A stretch of DNA of 64,000 bases, taken from positions 1-64,000 of the forward strand of contig CAZMMQ010000011.1 of NCBI GenBank assembly GCA_964567435.1. The letters run 5' to 3'. This stretch comes from RFSX01 sp964567435 (GTDB lineage: Bacteria > Bacteroidota > Bacteroidia > Chitinophagales > Saprospiraceae). How positions within the stretch are numbered: position 1 is the stretch's first letter; every line of letters starts with the position of its first letter. Shown piece after piece: positions 7,324-14,952 of this stretch. The notes under the pieces are model-generated. The model searched no databases. It was not told the DNA's origin and saw only the letters and a list, made by a program, of their open reading frames with translations. The position numbers and the translations under genes were made by a program.

Positions 7324-8937
7324 CTACTTATCTCCTAATCTCTTAAAAAACTCATCCATACCAGGTTGGTTTATCTTGAAGTCCTCCTCTTCCTTGGCCT
7401 TATCTGCCATCTTTCTTACGTCATCCAATAGAGCCTTAGCATCATAGATTATTCCGTCTTTAATGGTGTACTTGACACCACCCACTCTCACTATGTCATT
7501 TTCCTCAGTGAGCTTGATCGCTCCTGTACCATATAATACTTTGAGATTCTGAAGTGGATTCTCATCTACGATTATGAGATCTGCTTTTTTACCTACTTCG
7601 ATACTTCCTATAATATCATCCAATCCAAGTGCTTCCGCACCATATAGGGTTGCAGATCTGATAACTTCTAATGGATGGAATCCTGCCTCTCTTAGCAATT
7701 CCAACTCTCTCACATATCCAAATCCGTATAATTTATAAATAAATCCAGAATCTGAACCAGCAGTCACTCTACCTCCACGGTTCTTATACTCATTGACAAA
7801 GGTCATCCATAGCTTATAGTTATCCCTCCAATCCACTTCTTGCTCTGTTCCCCAAAAGTGCCAGTAAGAACCATGTGAAATCTTACTTGGCAAGTAAAAT
7901 CGCCACAGGCTTGGGAGTGTATATATCTCATGCCATTCTTCACGCCTAGCCCTATGAAGGTCTCTACTCGCCTCATAAATATTGAAGGTAGGATCTATTG
8001 TAAAATCTAAATCCAATAATTGTTGCATAACCTTCTGCCAGTGCGCTGAGTAAGGCTCTGCTGCTTGTTCCCAGAGCCTACCCGCCTCTTGGAAGCGATG
8101 CTGTTCGTTCTGATAATTATAGTCTAATGGATAATCTTGTACTGTCCTGTCATTGAACAAGGCTTCTGGTAAGCCATACCAGTGCTCCATTGTGGTAAGC
8201 CCTGCTTCAGCGGAGTGCAATACATTCCATCTTGCCACATCCAACTGAGCATGGTGGCAGGCAGAACGCAGTCCCAATTTTTTATTTTCTCTGAGTGCTG
8301 CATCGAAAATTTTTGGTGCCAGCCCAAAGAACTTAATGCCATCAGCACCTTTCCTTGCATTCGACTGGACCCATTCTCTGGCTTGCTCAGGAGTAGAAAT
8401 GGGTTCCTTACTTCCTTGTCCAAATACTGTATAGGCCATTATGCGTGGGGCCGTGATCTCATTTGATTCGCTGAGTGCTTTGTGTTTCAGTGTCCAGTCG
8501 AGACCATTACCACATGACGGCTCTCTTATCGTGGTTATGCCATGGCCCATCCATAACTTAAATACATACTCGGGAGTAGTGCCTTGAGATCGACCGCCTA
8601 TATGTCCATGCATATCGACTAATCCAGGAAGGACATAGGCACCATGAGCATCCACTTCGCGACCGCCGCTCTTGAGCTTAGGTCGCCTAGTCGAGTCTAT
8701 ATCTACTCCTGGGTAACCCACACGTCGAATACTTTTGATGATATCATTCTCTACGACCACATCTACAGGTCCTATGGGAGGGGCGCCCGTACCATCTATG
8801 AGTATAGCCCCTCTTATAATGAGTTGCGAAAAAGGACCTTCACCTTCTTTTACTAATGGCGCAGGTGCCATTTCCTGACTGTGAAGAAAGGGTGTGCATA
8901 GAATGCTGATATAAAAAATTAAAATTCTCAAGCTCAT
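7324..8937 (-). CDS. Secreted amidohydrolase (imidazolonepropionase-like family)
   Basis: A signal peptide covers about residues 1-20. The metal-dependent hydrolase core shows HGH in VLPGLVDMHGHIGG, a lysine in ADGIKFFG that could be carbamylated, histidines in ACHHAQLD and TMEHWYG, and the late aspartate in VTAGSDSGF. These are the expected ligands of a binuclear amidohydrolase. The C-terminal strand region (GSIEVGKKADLIIVD) is standard for the family. Substrates of secreted members include dipeptides and other amides; nothing here narrows this. It is expressed alone between the S41 protease gene (convergent) and a terminator at 8986-9014. Confidence 0.88.
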   Translation of the reverse strand: MSLRILIFYISILCTPFLHSQEMAPAPLVKEGEGPFSQLIIRGAILIDGTGAPPIGPVDVVVENDIIKSIRRVGYPGVDIDSTRRPKLKSGGREVDAHGAYVLPGLVDMHGHIGGRSQGTTPEYVFKLWMGHGITTIREPSCGNGLDWTLKHKALSESNEITAPRIMAYTVFGQGSKEPISTPEQAREWVQSNARKGADGIKFFGLAPKIFDAALRENKKLGLRSACHHAQLDVARWNVLHSAEAGLTTMEHWYGLPEALFNDRTVQDYPLDYNYQNEQHRFQEAGRLWEQAAEPYSAHWQKVMQQLLDLDFTIDPTFNIYEASRDLHRARREEWHEIYTLPSLWRFYLPSKISHGSYWHFWGTEQEVDWRDNYKLWMTFVNEYKNRGGRVTAGSDSGFIYKLYGFGYVRELELLREAGFHPLEVIRSATLYGAEALGLDDIIGSIEVGKKADLIIVDENPLQNLKVLYGTGAIKLTEENDIVRVGGVKYTIKDGIIYDAKALLDDVRKMADKAKEEEDFKINQPGMDEFFKRLGDK

Positions 8938-8985
8938 TACATTATAATTAGACTACCTAAGTTACAACTAAGTATAGTGTAAAAT

Positions 8986-9014
8986 GAAAAAAGACCATCC
9001 ATAAATGGACAGTC
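8986..9014 (-). terminator. Terminator after the KEV-repeat protein gene (minus strand)
   Basis: On the minus strand a hairpin with stems GAC/GTC and TCCAT/ATGGA is followed by about six U residues. It lies about 60 bases after the stop at 9077. The flanking A/T runs are symmetrical, so it could act in both directions. Confidence 0.7.
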
Positions 9015-9076
9015 TTTTTTTTTGTTAAATTCAACCAGAAAGCTTTCTTCCCAGTTTTTATACACCTTTTCATCTT

Positions 9077-10321
9077 TTAGACGCCTCCATTGAGCTCGTC
9101 TTGTAATTTTTTGAGTCCATCCCAGTCACCTTTCGCAGCAAAGGAAGCCTGCGTAGGCCATGTTTTTGGATTATGAACTTGATATCTTGGACCGGCTGCT
9201 TCCAGAATCGCTTTGATGTCTTCTGGTGTGCTTGCCGCTACTTTTGCAAATGTTGTCAATCCAGCATTACGTAGTAACTCTGAAATTTTAGGTCCTACAC
9301 CCTCGATCTTCTTCAGATCGTCTGGCTTTGAAGGCACCTCAGTAGCTGGTGCTGGCTCTACAGATGCCGGAGGTACTACCGGTGCTGCACTAACCACCCT
9401 TCTCCTATCTACTTCTTTTATTTCTCCATCAAGTCTTGTACGACTGGTCTCATTAGCTTCACTTCTTCTCAGCTTCATCGTCTGCGCCATCATCTCTTGC
9501 AACTGACTCATGTCAATTTCCTGGATGACTTGAACTTCTTTGATAATTTCTACAGGCACTTCCTTGATGACTTCTACTTCTACCTCTACTTCCTTGATAA
9601 TCTCTACTGGAACTTCCTTGATGATCTCTTTGATCACTTCCCTTTCTATTATTTTCTCTACAGGCACTTCTTTAGTTACCTCTACTTCTTTGATAACTTC
9701 TACCTCTTTGGCAACAGCCACTTCTTTGGTTACTTGTACTTCTTTTATAATCTCTACGGGTACCTCTTTGATGACTTCTATTTCTTTAATCACTTCTACT
9801 GGCACTTCTTTGATCACTTCCACCTTTACTTCTCTGATGACTTCTACTTCTTTGATCACTTCTACTGGTACTTCTTTGATCACTTCTACCTCCTTAATGA
9901 CTTCCACTTCTTTTGGCACTGTCACTTCTCTTATAACCTCTACTTCCTTGATGACCTCTACTTCTTTAGTAACTGCGACAGGTACTTCCTTTATAATTTC
10001 TATTTCTTTGATAATCTCTATCTCTTTAATTCTATCCACAGGAACTTCCTTAACCACTTCTACTTCTTTGATAATCTCTACCTCTTTAACTGGCTGAGCT
10101 GGAGTGGAATCTAATTTTCTCTTTATATTAAAATACTTAGAATCGAGTGCTTTGTACTTATCCACTTCAGAATTATATTGCTTCTGAAGATTAGATATTT
10201 CTAAAGTCTGAGTAGAAATTTTATTGGTATATTCTGAAGTATCAAACTTTTTAGCATTTCCTGCCAACCATCCCAGAAGACCAGCAATAGTTGTTAAGAT
10301 GAGTGGTAATATGAAACACAT
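9077..10321 (-). CDS. Membrane-anchored KEV-repeat protein with C-terminal helix-hairpin-helix-like domain
   Basis: A membrane helix at about residues 2-20 is followed by a coiled coil (about 25-70), then some 200 residues of imperfect six- and eight-residue repeats built from VEVIKE and VPVEVIKE (about 75-275). After a Pro/Ala/Val linker, the last 70 residues read like a helix-hairpin-helix-type domain (DDLKKIEGVGPKISELLRNA). An alternating charged/valine repeat of this kind is likely to be an extended spacer across the periplasm. The gene is followed by a terminator and preceded, 40 bases away, by an OmpA-like gene. The two probably work together, perhaps linking inner membrane and peptidoglycan; that role is inference. 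Confidence 0.75.
   Translation of the reverse strand: MCFILPLILTTIAGLLGWLAGNAKKFDTSEYTNKISTQTLEISNLQKQYNSEVDKYKALDSKYFNIKRKLDSTPAQPVKEVEIIKEVEVVKEVPVDRIKEIEIIKEIEIIKEVPVAVTKEVEVIKEVEVIREVTVPKEVEVIKEVEVIKEVPVEVIKEVEVIREVKVEVIKEVPVEVIKEIEVIKEVPVEIIKEVQVTKEVAVAKEVEVIKEVEVTKEVPVEKIIEREVIKEIIKEVPVEIIKEVEVEVEVIKEVPVEIIKEVQVIQEIDMSQLQEMMAQTMKLRRSEANETSRTRLDGEIKEVDRRRVVSAAPVVPPASVEPAPATEVPSKPDDLKKIEGVGPKISELLRNAGLTTFAKVAASTPEDIKAILEAAGPRYQVHNPKTWPTQASFAAKGDWDGLKKLQDELNGGV
9525..10100 (-). repeat. Protein-coding tandem repeat (VEVIKE / VPVEVIKE units)
   Basis: About 570 bases encode imperfect six- and eight-codon repeats inside the KEV-repeat protein. The repetition keeps the two opposite-strand frames at 9497-10114 and 9540-10097 free of stops; neither is a gene. 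Such a tract is expected to vary in length between strains. Confidence 0.85.
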
Positions 10322-10361
10322 GATATTATCGGTTTAGATATTTAATAATGAATTATGGTTG

Positions 10362-10910
10362 TTACAGTTTTTCTCCGAATATGGACACAATACCTTTTGT
10401 AACCATCTTACTCTTTTGATTATAGTAGCATTTCTTATCGGAAATTGACCTTCCTCCTGTCTTCAACTGATCAGGATTGACTTTGTAATCGTCTATTAGG
10501 ATTTGCTTTAGGGTGAGTGCTCTGGAATTTCCAAGATTGTCTTCGTCTGTTTCGAATTCTTCAAATTCGAAATAAATCCCTTCTAACAATAATTCACGTT
10601 CTGGATTATCAACAAGATATTTAGCGGTTTCTGAAAATACCTTTACGTACTCATCTTTGTTTTTTGATACAAATTTTAACTGAGCACTATTGATTGGGAA
10701 TAAGACATTAGTGGACATAGAGGTTGTAAAATCTCCATCTTCAAAGACAAGGGAAGTGTCACACTCATCATCTACTGATGCTGCTCCTACAGCTCCCGCT
10801 GCTGTCGCAGATGGTTTCTTGGCTTTATCGGTGGGACAGAAATAGTTCTTAGCAAAGTATGAACCTCCTATTATCCAAAGTATCAAGGCTATAGTATAAA
10901 ATGTCCTCAT
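10362..10910 (-). CDS. Membrane-anchored OmpA-like protein
   Basis: The N-terminus is a single membrane helix (residues 4-20, ending near AKNYFCP). A short linker leads to an OmpA-like domain: VLFPINSAQLKFV matches the first strand of the OmpA C-terminal fold, and LGNSRALTLKQILID matches the helix that normally reads SERRA. Peptidoglycan binding is the usual role, but the usual NxxLSxxRA pattern is weak, so this is a divergent member. It lies 40 bases upstream of the KEV-repeat gene and likely shares its transcript. Upstream is a 423-base gap. Confidence 0.7.
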   Translation of the reverse strand: MRTFYTIALILWIIGGSYFAKNYFCPTDKAKKPSATAAGAVGAASVDDECDTSLVFEDGDFTTSMSTNVLFPINSAQLKFVSKNKDEYVKVFSETAKYLVDNPERELLLEGIYFEFEEFETDEDNLGNSRALTLKQILIDDYKVNPDQLKTGGRSISDKKCYYNQKSKMVTKGIVSIFGEKL

Positions 10911-11333
10911 CGTAAGATAGATTTATCACCTATTAGTGATGCTTAGTTAATGAATTTGCTGGCAATGCTCAATAAATCACTGCTTTATACATTAGATTTA
11001 TTTTACATGTGTACTTATACCAATTACTGTTCCAAATGAGGTTTTGGAGAAAAAAAAATTCAATTTTAACATCTACATTTTACATATATAATGTATATGA
11101 TATTTGTAAATATCTTGTATTCAGTAATTTAGACATACATCTATATTAAAAGATATCCATGCCAAACTTGTAAGTGATGGTAGGAGAAGTCCATGATAGT
11201 ACCTATAACTACTAATCTTCTGATAGCATTTGTATGCTCAATGCAAATTTTTGGGACTGTAAATAGTTAACACCAGAATGGTATTAATGCCATTTAGAAG
11301 CTTTAGGAAATAGTCTTGGGGCAGGTATTATAG
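10911..11333. other. Intergenic region of 423 bases with no recognised gene
   Basis: No open frame with coding character is seen on either strand. There are small inverted repeats at 10926-10941 (ATCAC...GTGAT) and 11277-11294 (AATGG...CCATT), and a GATATTT/AAATATC repeat near 11099-11114. None is followed by a T run. The stretch should hold the promoter of the minus-strand OmpA-like gene, but no exact TAnnTTTG box was found. Confidence 0.5.
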
Positions 11334-11702
11334 CTACTTAATAAAGACGTTGGTATACTGTGGAATCATCATATCTTCCAGAAAAAACGATAGTTTAAAG
11401 AATCCTTTGCCAAATATGTGTCTGTTGATTTTGACCATTCGAGCATTGATTGGTAGTTGAAATTCCATGTCACCTTTTTCATTATATATTTGAATAATAG
11501 TGACCTTTTGATTGGTTATAAAGATTAAGTCTTCTGATTTTGCATCAAAAAGAGAGGATTTGAAAAAATCTAAATCACTAAACATTGTCACCTCCACTTC
11601 AGGTGCTGATATCAGTATGGTAGGTTCTGTGCTTGCTGTGATTGATTGAGAGATCATGAGCAAGCCTACCAATATTTGTAATATACCTTTATAATTTTCC
11701 AC
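11334..11702 (-). CDS. Small secreted protein, possibly with a sorting-domain-like fold
   Basis: A 122-residue protein with a GTG start at 11702 and a signal-type hydrophobic segment at about residues 6-23. The C-terminal 60 residues (IIQIYNEKGDMEFQLPI, then FGKGFFKLSF and a final NVFIK) have the strand pattern of the type IX sorting domain, without its key LYPNP motif. It may therefore be a small beta-sandwich surface protein. It stands alone between two gaps. The gene call is moderately sure; function unknown. Confidence 0.5.
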   Translation of the reverse strand: MENYKGILQILVGLLMISQSITASTEPTILISAPEVEVTMFSDLDFFKSSLFDAKSEDLIFITNQKVTIIQIYNEKGDMEFQLPINARMVKINRHIFGKGFFKLSFFLEDMMIPQYTNVFIK

Positions 11703-11872
11703 GATAATAAGACAAGTAGACTTCTGTATTACTCTAAATAACTACCATTACGACTTATCTATCCATTTACTACTTAGGCACTACAGCAGGCTTAAAAAAG
11801 TAAAATTCCTTGCTTTAATGCCTTAGTGATAATGGAATACCTACTTTGAACATAGCTTGGGAATAGACCAAG

Positions 11873-13288
11873 CTAGGTCCCGCTTATCCTAGAGAATATA
11901 AAATCGTAGGTTAGAAATAGTGTCATTGATAAGAATCTTGAGGACACATTTTCCTTACCATTGAGAAGGAAAAAATTGTCCTGATCAATATTTGAAATAT
12001 CTACCAGCTGTTGTCCATTTCTGCGCTGCCCATATGCAAGATCCACGCCTAGTGAAAATTGGTTCTGACCAAAATCAAAACTCCCTCCTCCTGATATATG
12101 ATACACATTACCGGTCGTTCCTAGATATTCTGTCGTATTATTAAGTCTCACGCTATTATTTTGGTCAAAATCAGTTCTTACTCCAAACAACCAAGTTACA
12201 TTCTCAGATGGCTTTCTGTAAAACCCTATAGCTATATTAAGCACAGATAGATTTGAATTTTCGAGAATAACGCTGGTTATTAAAGAATCCTTTGACAAGC
12301 CATCAAAACTATCATCTATGTCTTCAAACACAGTATGCCTTCTAATAGGACCGAAGTACTCCATAGACAAGGAGAAAACATTGTTATCGGAGGTAATATC
12401 TAACCCTACTCCAATAGAGTATGGTGACCTAAAATTCTGCAGAGTCACCTCATTACGATTTGAAAAACTAGTGAATGAATCTGCGGCATCACTGATCCGA
12501 AAATCATCTGTCGTATATCTCGAACTAGATCTGATAATGCCATAAGTGGGAGATGTATAAGTTACGCCTAGATTCCAATCAGGTTGTCTTATCCTTAATC
12601 CTATTTTAGTTACAAAACCAGATTGAATGGATAAGTTGTAACTGAATTCCCGTTGCCAACCCAATAATATCTCCGATGGCCTGTCAAAAGGTACAATTTC
12701 TTTATTTAACCTAAAATCCAATTCCTGACTATGCCAAATTGAGAAATGTGTTATTCCTAGACCTACATTATCTGAAATCTGACACGCTAAACCTAATCCA
12801 TACCAATCTTCAGAAATACGTCTTGAAAAATCTAAATCACCTCTAAAAAGCAACTCTCTACCTTGGTTGACTTGATCTACGACTCTATCCTCAAAATTAA
12901 TGTCTGTACGATACCGTTCAAAAGCTGTAACTCCTGCAATGAATCGGTCAGAATTAAACGGTTTGAATCTCACACCAAGAAATCCTGGAGAGAACCCAAG
13001 ACTAGTGTCAGTAATAACATTGTCATCTCCTATGAAATTTCTAGCTTGTAAACTGGAGTAGGTTGGACTAAGAAAAGAAAAAGCAAATCCCAAATCATCT
13101 CCCATCCCCATACTACCTGGATTATAGAACAGAGATGTTTCGCCCTCTGCAGAAGCAATGACTGCTCCATTGAGAAGTAGGCCTCTAGCACCATACTGGT
13201 GAGTCCAATAATGTGAATCTACCTGAGCCATCATCCAGATGGTCTTAGCTAAAAATATTACAAGTAGAATCCCCTTTTGACTAATCAT
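11873..13288 (-). CDS. FadL/OmpP1-like outer membrane beta-barrel protein
   Basis: I place the start at the ATG at 13288, because the signal peptide MISQKGILLVIF...MMAQ begins there; an in-frame ATG 51 bases upstream would bury it. The mature protein (about 450 residues) starts with an N-terminal region with ARGLLLNGAVIASAEGETSLFYNPGSMG, characteristic of FadL-like hatch regions and of PorV-type Bacteroidota proteins. The rest is amphipathic beta strands with many aromatic residues. It probably transports hydrophobic compounds or serves as a surface protein carrier. The gene just upstream encodes a secreted helical protein; the two may be cotranscribed. Confidence 0.75.
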   Translation of the reverse strand: MISQKGILLVIFLAKTIWMMAQVDSHYWTHQYGARGLLLNGAVIASAEGETSLFYNPGSMGMGDDLGFAFSFLSPTYSSLQARNFIGDDNVITDTSLGFSPGFLGVRFKPFNSDRFIAGVTAFERYRTDINFEDRVVDQVNQGRELLFRGDLDFSRRISEDWYGLGLACQISDNVGLGITHFSIWHSQELDFRLNKEIVPFDRPSEILLGWQREFSYNLSIQSGFVTKIGLRIRQPDWNLGVTYTSPTYGIIRSSSRYTTDDFRISDAADSFTSFSNRNEVTLQNFRSPYSIGVGLDITSDNNVFSLSMEYFGPIRRHTVFEDIDDSFDGLSKDSLITSVILENSNLSVLNIAIGFYRKPSENVTWLFGVRTDFDQNNSVRLNNTTEYLGTTGNVYHISGGGSFDFGQNQFSLGVDLAYGQRRNGQQLVDISNIDQDNFFLLNGKENVSSRFLSMTLFLTYDFIFSRISGT

Positions 13289-13417
13289 ATGTATATTAAA
13301 AAGGTCAAGTGGCGAATTAGGATTATTAATGCCCTGCATTAGGAGAAGGCATTTAAAGATAGGTAAATCTAGAGATTCTTATTTCATGGCCATTGGCACC
13401 AAATCATCTACTAGTTA

Positions 13418-14848
13418 TTAATTAGGATTGTCAGAAAAGCCTCCAAGACCCTCTACTGTAAGTATAAGTTCGTAACCCTGCCCTGAAATCAGTCGTTTAA
13501 AAAATTTCTTTTTTCGACCTTTTGCGTTGTATCTATACTTAAAACCTACCGTGTTAGGTGACACAATACCTTCATTCTTGGCCAAGATGAAAATCGAATT
13601 CCCATCTTGCGGATCTATTTCCAATCTTATTTTTATTGGTTCTGCTTTCAATTTATAATCCTCCAATATCCACTCATCATTGAAGCTAACAGATATAGAA
13701 TCCCTGTCAATAAGATCAGGGTCATAGAATTCTAGATCTACAAAATCGTTTTCTGGAATAGTAGGAGGAGGCGTGAACACTGGGGCGACAACATCTATAG
13801 ACCGGGTTTGCGGTGCCTTTACCTTGCCTGTGACAATCTCTTCCAATTCTTCTATCTTTTCTGGATAAGTAACCTTATAGAGCACAGCTCTATCATCATA
13901 AGCCAAGGCGGCATTTCCTAACTTTTCATTAAGCGAATTGAGCTTAGATGCAAAGCCCGGACTGATACTATTGAAGTTGGATAATAAGATTCGGTTGTGC
14001 ATATAGTAGCTTCTTCCATATAACTTATAACTATCAGGCAAAGGACCAGTGATGTTACTATCTACGAAGTGGCACATCTCATTGACTTGTCTAGCTATTT
14101 CAGTGACGAGGTTTTTATTATCTCCTGTAAAATTCTGAGTATTCTTTTCCAAATTCACCATAGCCCCTGATATCCTATTAGTATAAGTATTCAGATTATC
14201 TGTCCTTCCATTCCTAAGCACTTTAATCATCTCCACTGTCGCGCCATGTATTTCTTGGAATAGGTGACCGTAGGCATCGTCCTTATAATTCAAAAAGGCA
14301 CGTAGGTCTTTGGCTAGACGATCGTGCAGGGCATCATATTCATTAAAGTAGCTCACTGCTTGTTCCAACATCTCATAACTCCTATAGATATTTTCTCTTT
14401 GATTGAGATCAGAAGTGGAAATAAAATTAGCAATCTCGAATCTCAACTTATTTATTCCTGTCAAGATCGAAGTCATTTGTTGGACCCTATTATTAAGACT
14501 AGCTGCTTTCGAAGAGAGGACGGCACTGGATTCATTAATATTTCTACTAAGGCTCATAGCCGAGTTGTTATCATCACTGGTATTGATATCTGGGTTGTCA
14601 AAGATGTTATCTCCCAGCTCTTCATTCGTGATATGAGTATTGATTTTGTGGCTATCTAAGTCTACGTATTTATTAAGGTCTTTGTTATAGTTTACAAATA
14701 AGATGTGGGCTACAGTCAGTCCATGCACACTTTCGTTCATAAACTTGACATAATGATTGAGGGCATTGAGTTCTTCTCTGCTTTGGCTATGACTACTTGT
14801 GCGCCCAAGAAGACATAATACCATAGTACAAATTAGAACTTTATTCAT
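13418..14848 (-). CDS. Secreted helical protein with C-terminal beta domain, function unknown
   Basis: The start is ATG 14848; an upstream in-frame ATG at 14878 overlaps a promoter box and is not likely to be used. A signal peptide ends near TSSHSQ. The central 300 residues are predominantly helical with many Asn and Ser residues. The final 110 residues (from FVDLEFYD to the end, with a PPPTIP linker in front) look like a beta domain seen at the ends of many Bacteroidota secreted proteins, in which ISVSFNDEWIL and NEGIVSPNTV are typical strands. That likeness is from memory. It is followed 130 bases on by the FadL-like barrel gene. Confidence 0.6.
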   Translation of the reverse strand: MNKVLICTMVLCLLGRTSSHSQSREELNALNHYVKFMNESVHGLTVAHILFVNYNKDLNKYVDLDSHKINTHITNEELGDNIFDNPDINTSDDNNSAMSLSRNINESSAVLSSKAASLNNRVQQMTSILTGINKLRFEIANFISTSDLNQRENIYRSYEMLEQAVSYFNEYDALHDRLAKDLRAFLNYKDDAYGHLFQEIHGATVEMIKVLRNGRTDNLNTYTNRISGAMVNLEKNTQNFTGDNKNLVTEIARQVNEMCHFVDSNITGPLPDSYKLYGRSYYMHNRILLSNFNSISPGFASKLNSLNEKLGNAALAYDDRAVLYKVTYPEKIEELEEIVTGKVKAPQTRSIDVVAPVFTPPPTIPENDFVDLEFYDPDLIDRDSISVSFNDEWILEDYKLKAEPIKIRLEIDPQDGNSIFILAKNEGIVSPNTVGFKYRYNAKGRKKKFFKRLISGQGYELILTVEGLGGFSDNPN

Positions 14849-14875
14849 TTTAGCCCTGTTTTTAAGTTTAGAGGT

Positions 14876-14883
14876 CAAATATA
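14876..14883 (-). promoter_or_regulatory. Bacteroidota-type -7 box of the secreted helical protein gene
   Basis: On the minus strand the sequence is TATATTTG, an exact TAnnTTTG, 27 bases before the ATG at 14848. No TTTG is seen at the expected -33 distance. Its position rules against the upstream in-frame ATG at 14878. Confidence 0.5.
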
Positions 14884-14952
14884 TGACCCCAACATGAGCT
14901 AATGAGATATTAACAGCTCTTTTAGCTTAGATTTATACTAATTTTAATAGTA

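Noticed and set aside
9525..10100. Direct repeats that could suggest a CRISPR-like array
   Set aside because: The units are 18-24 bases, imperfect, without spacers, and lie in frame inside a protein.
9497..10114. Long plus-strand open frames of 185 and 205 codons opposite the KEV-repeat gene
   Set aside because: They are antisense shadows of the periodic KEV codons; their composition (runs of Thr/Ser or Phe/Tyr/Asp) is a mirror of the repeat and has no start signal.
14849..14878. ATG at 14878 as start of the secreted helical protein
   Set aside because: It overlaps the TATATTTG box; the signal peptide starts at 14848.
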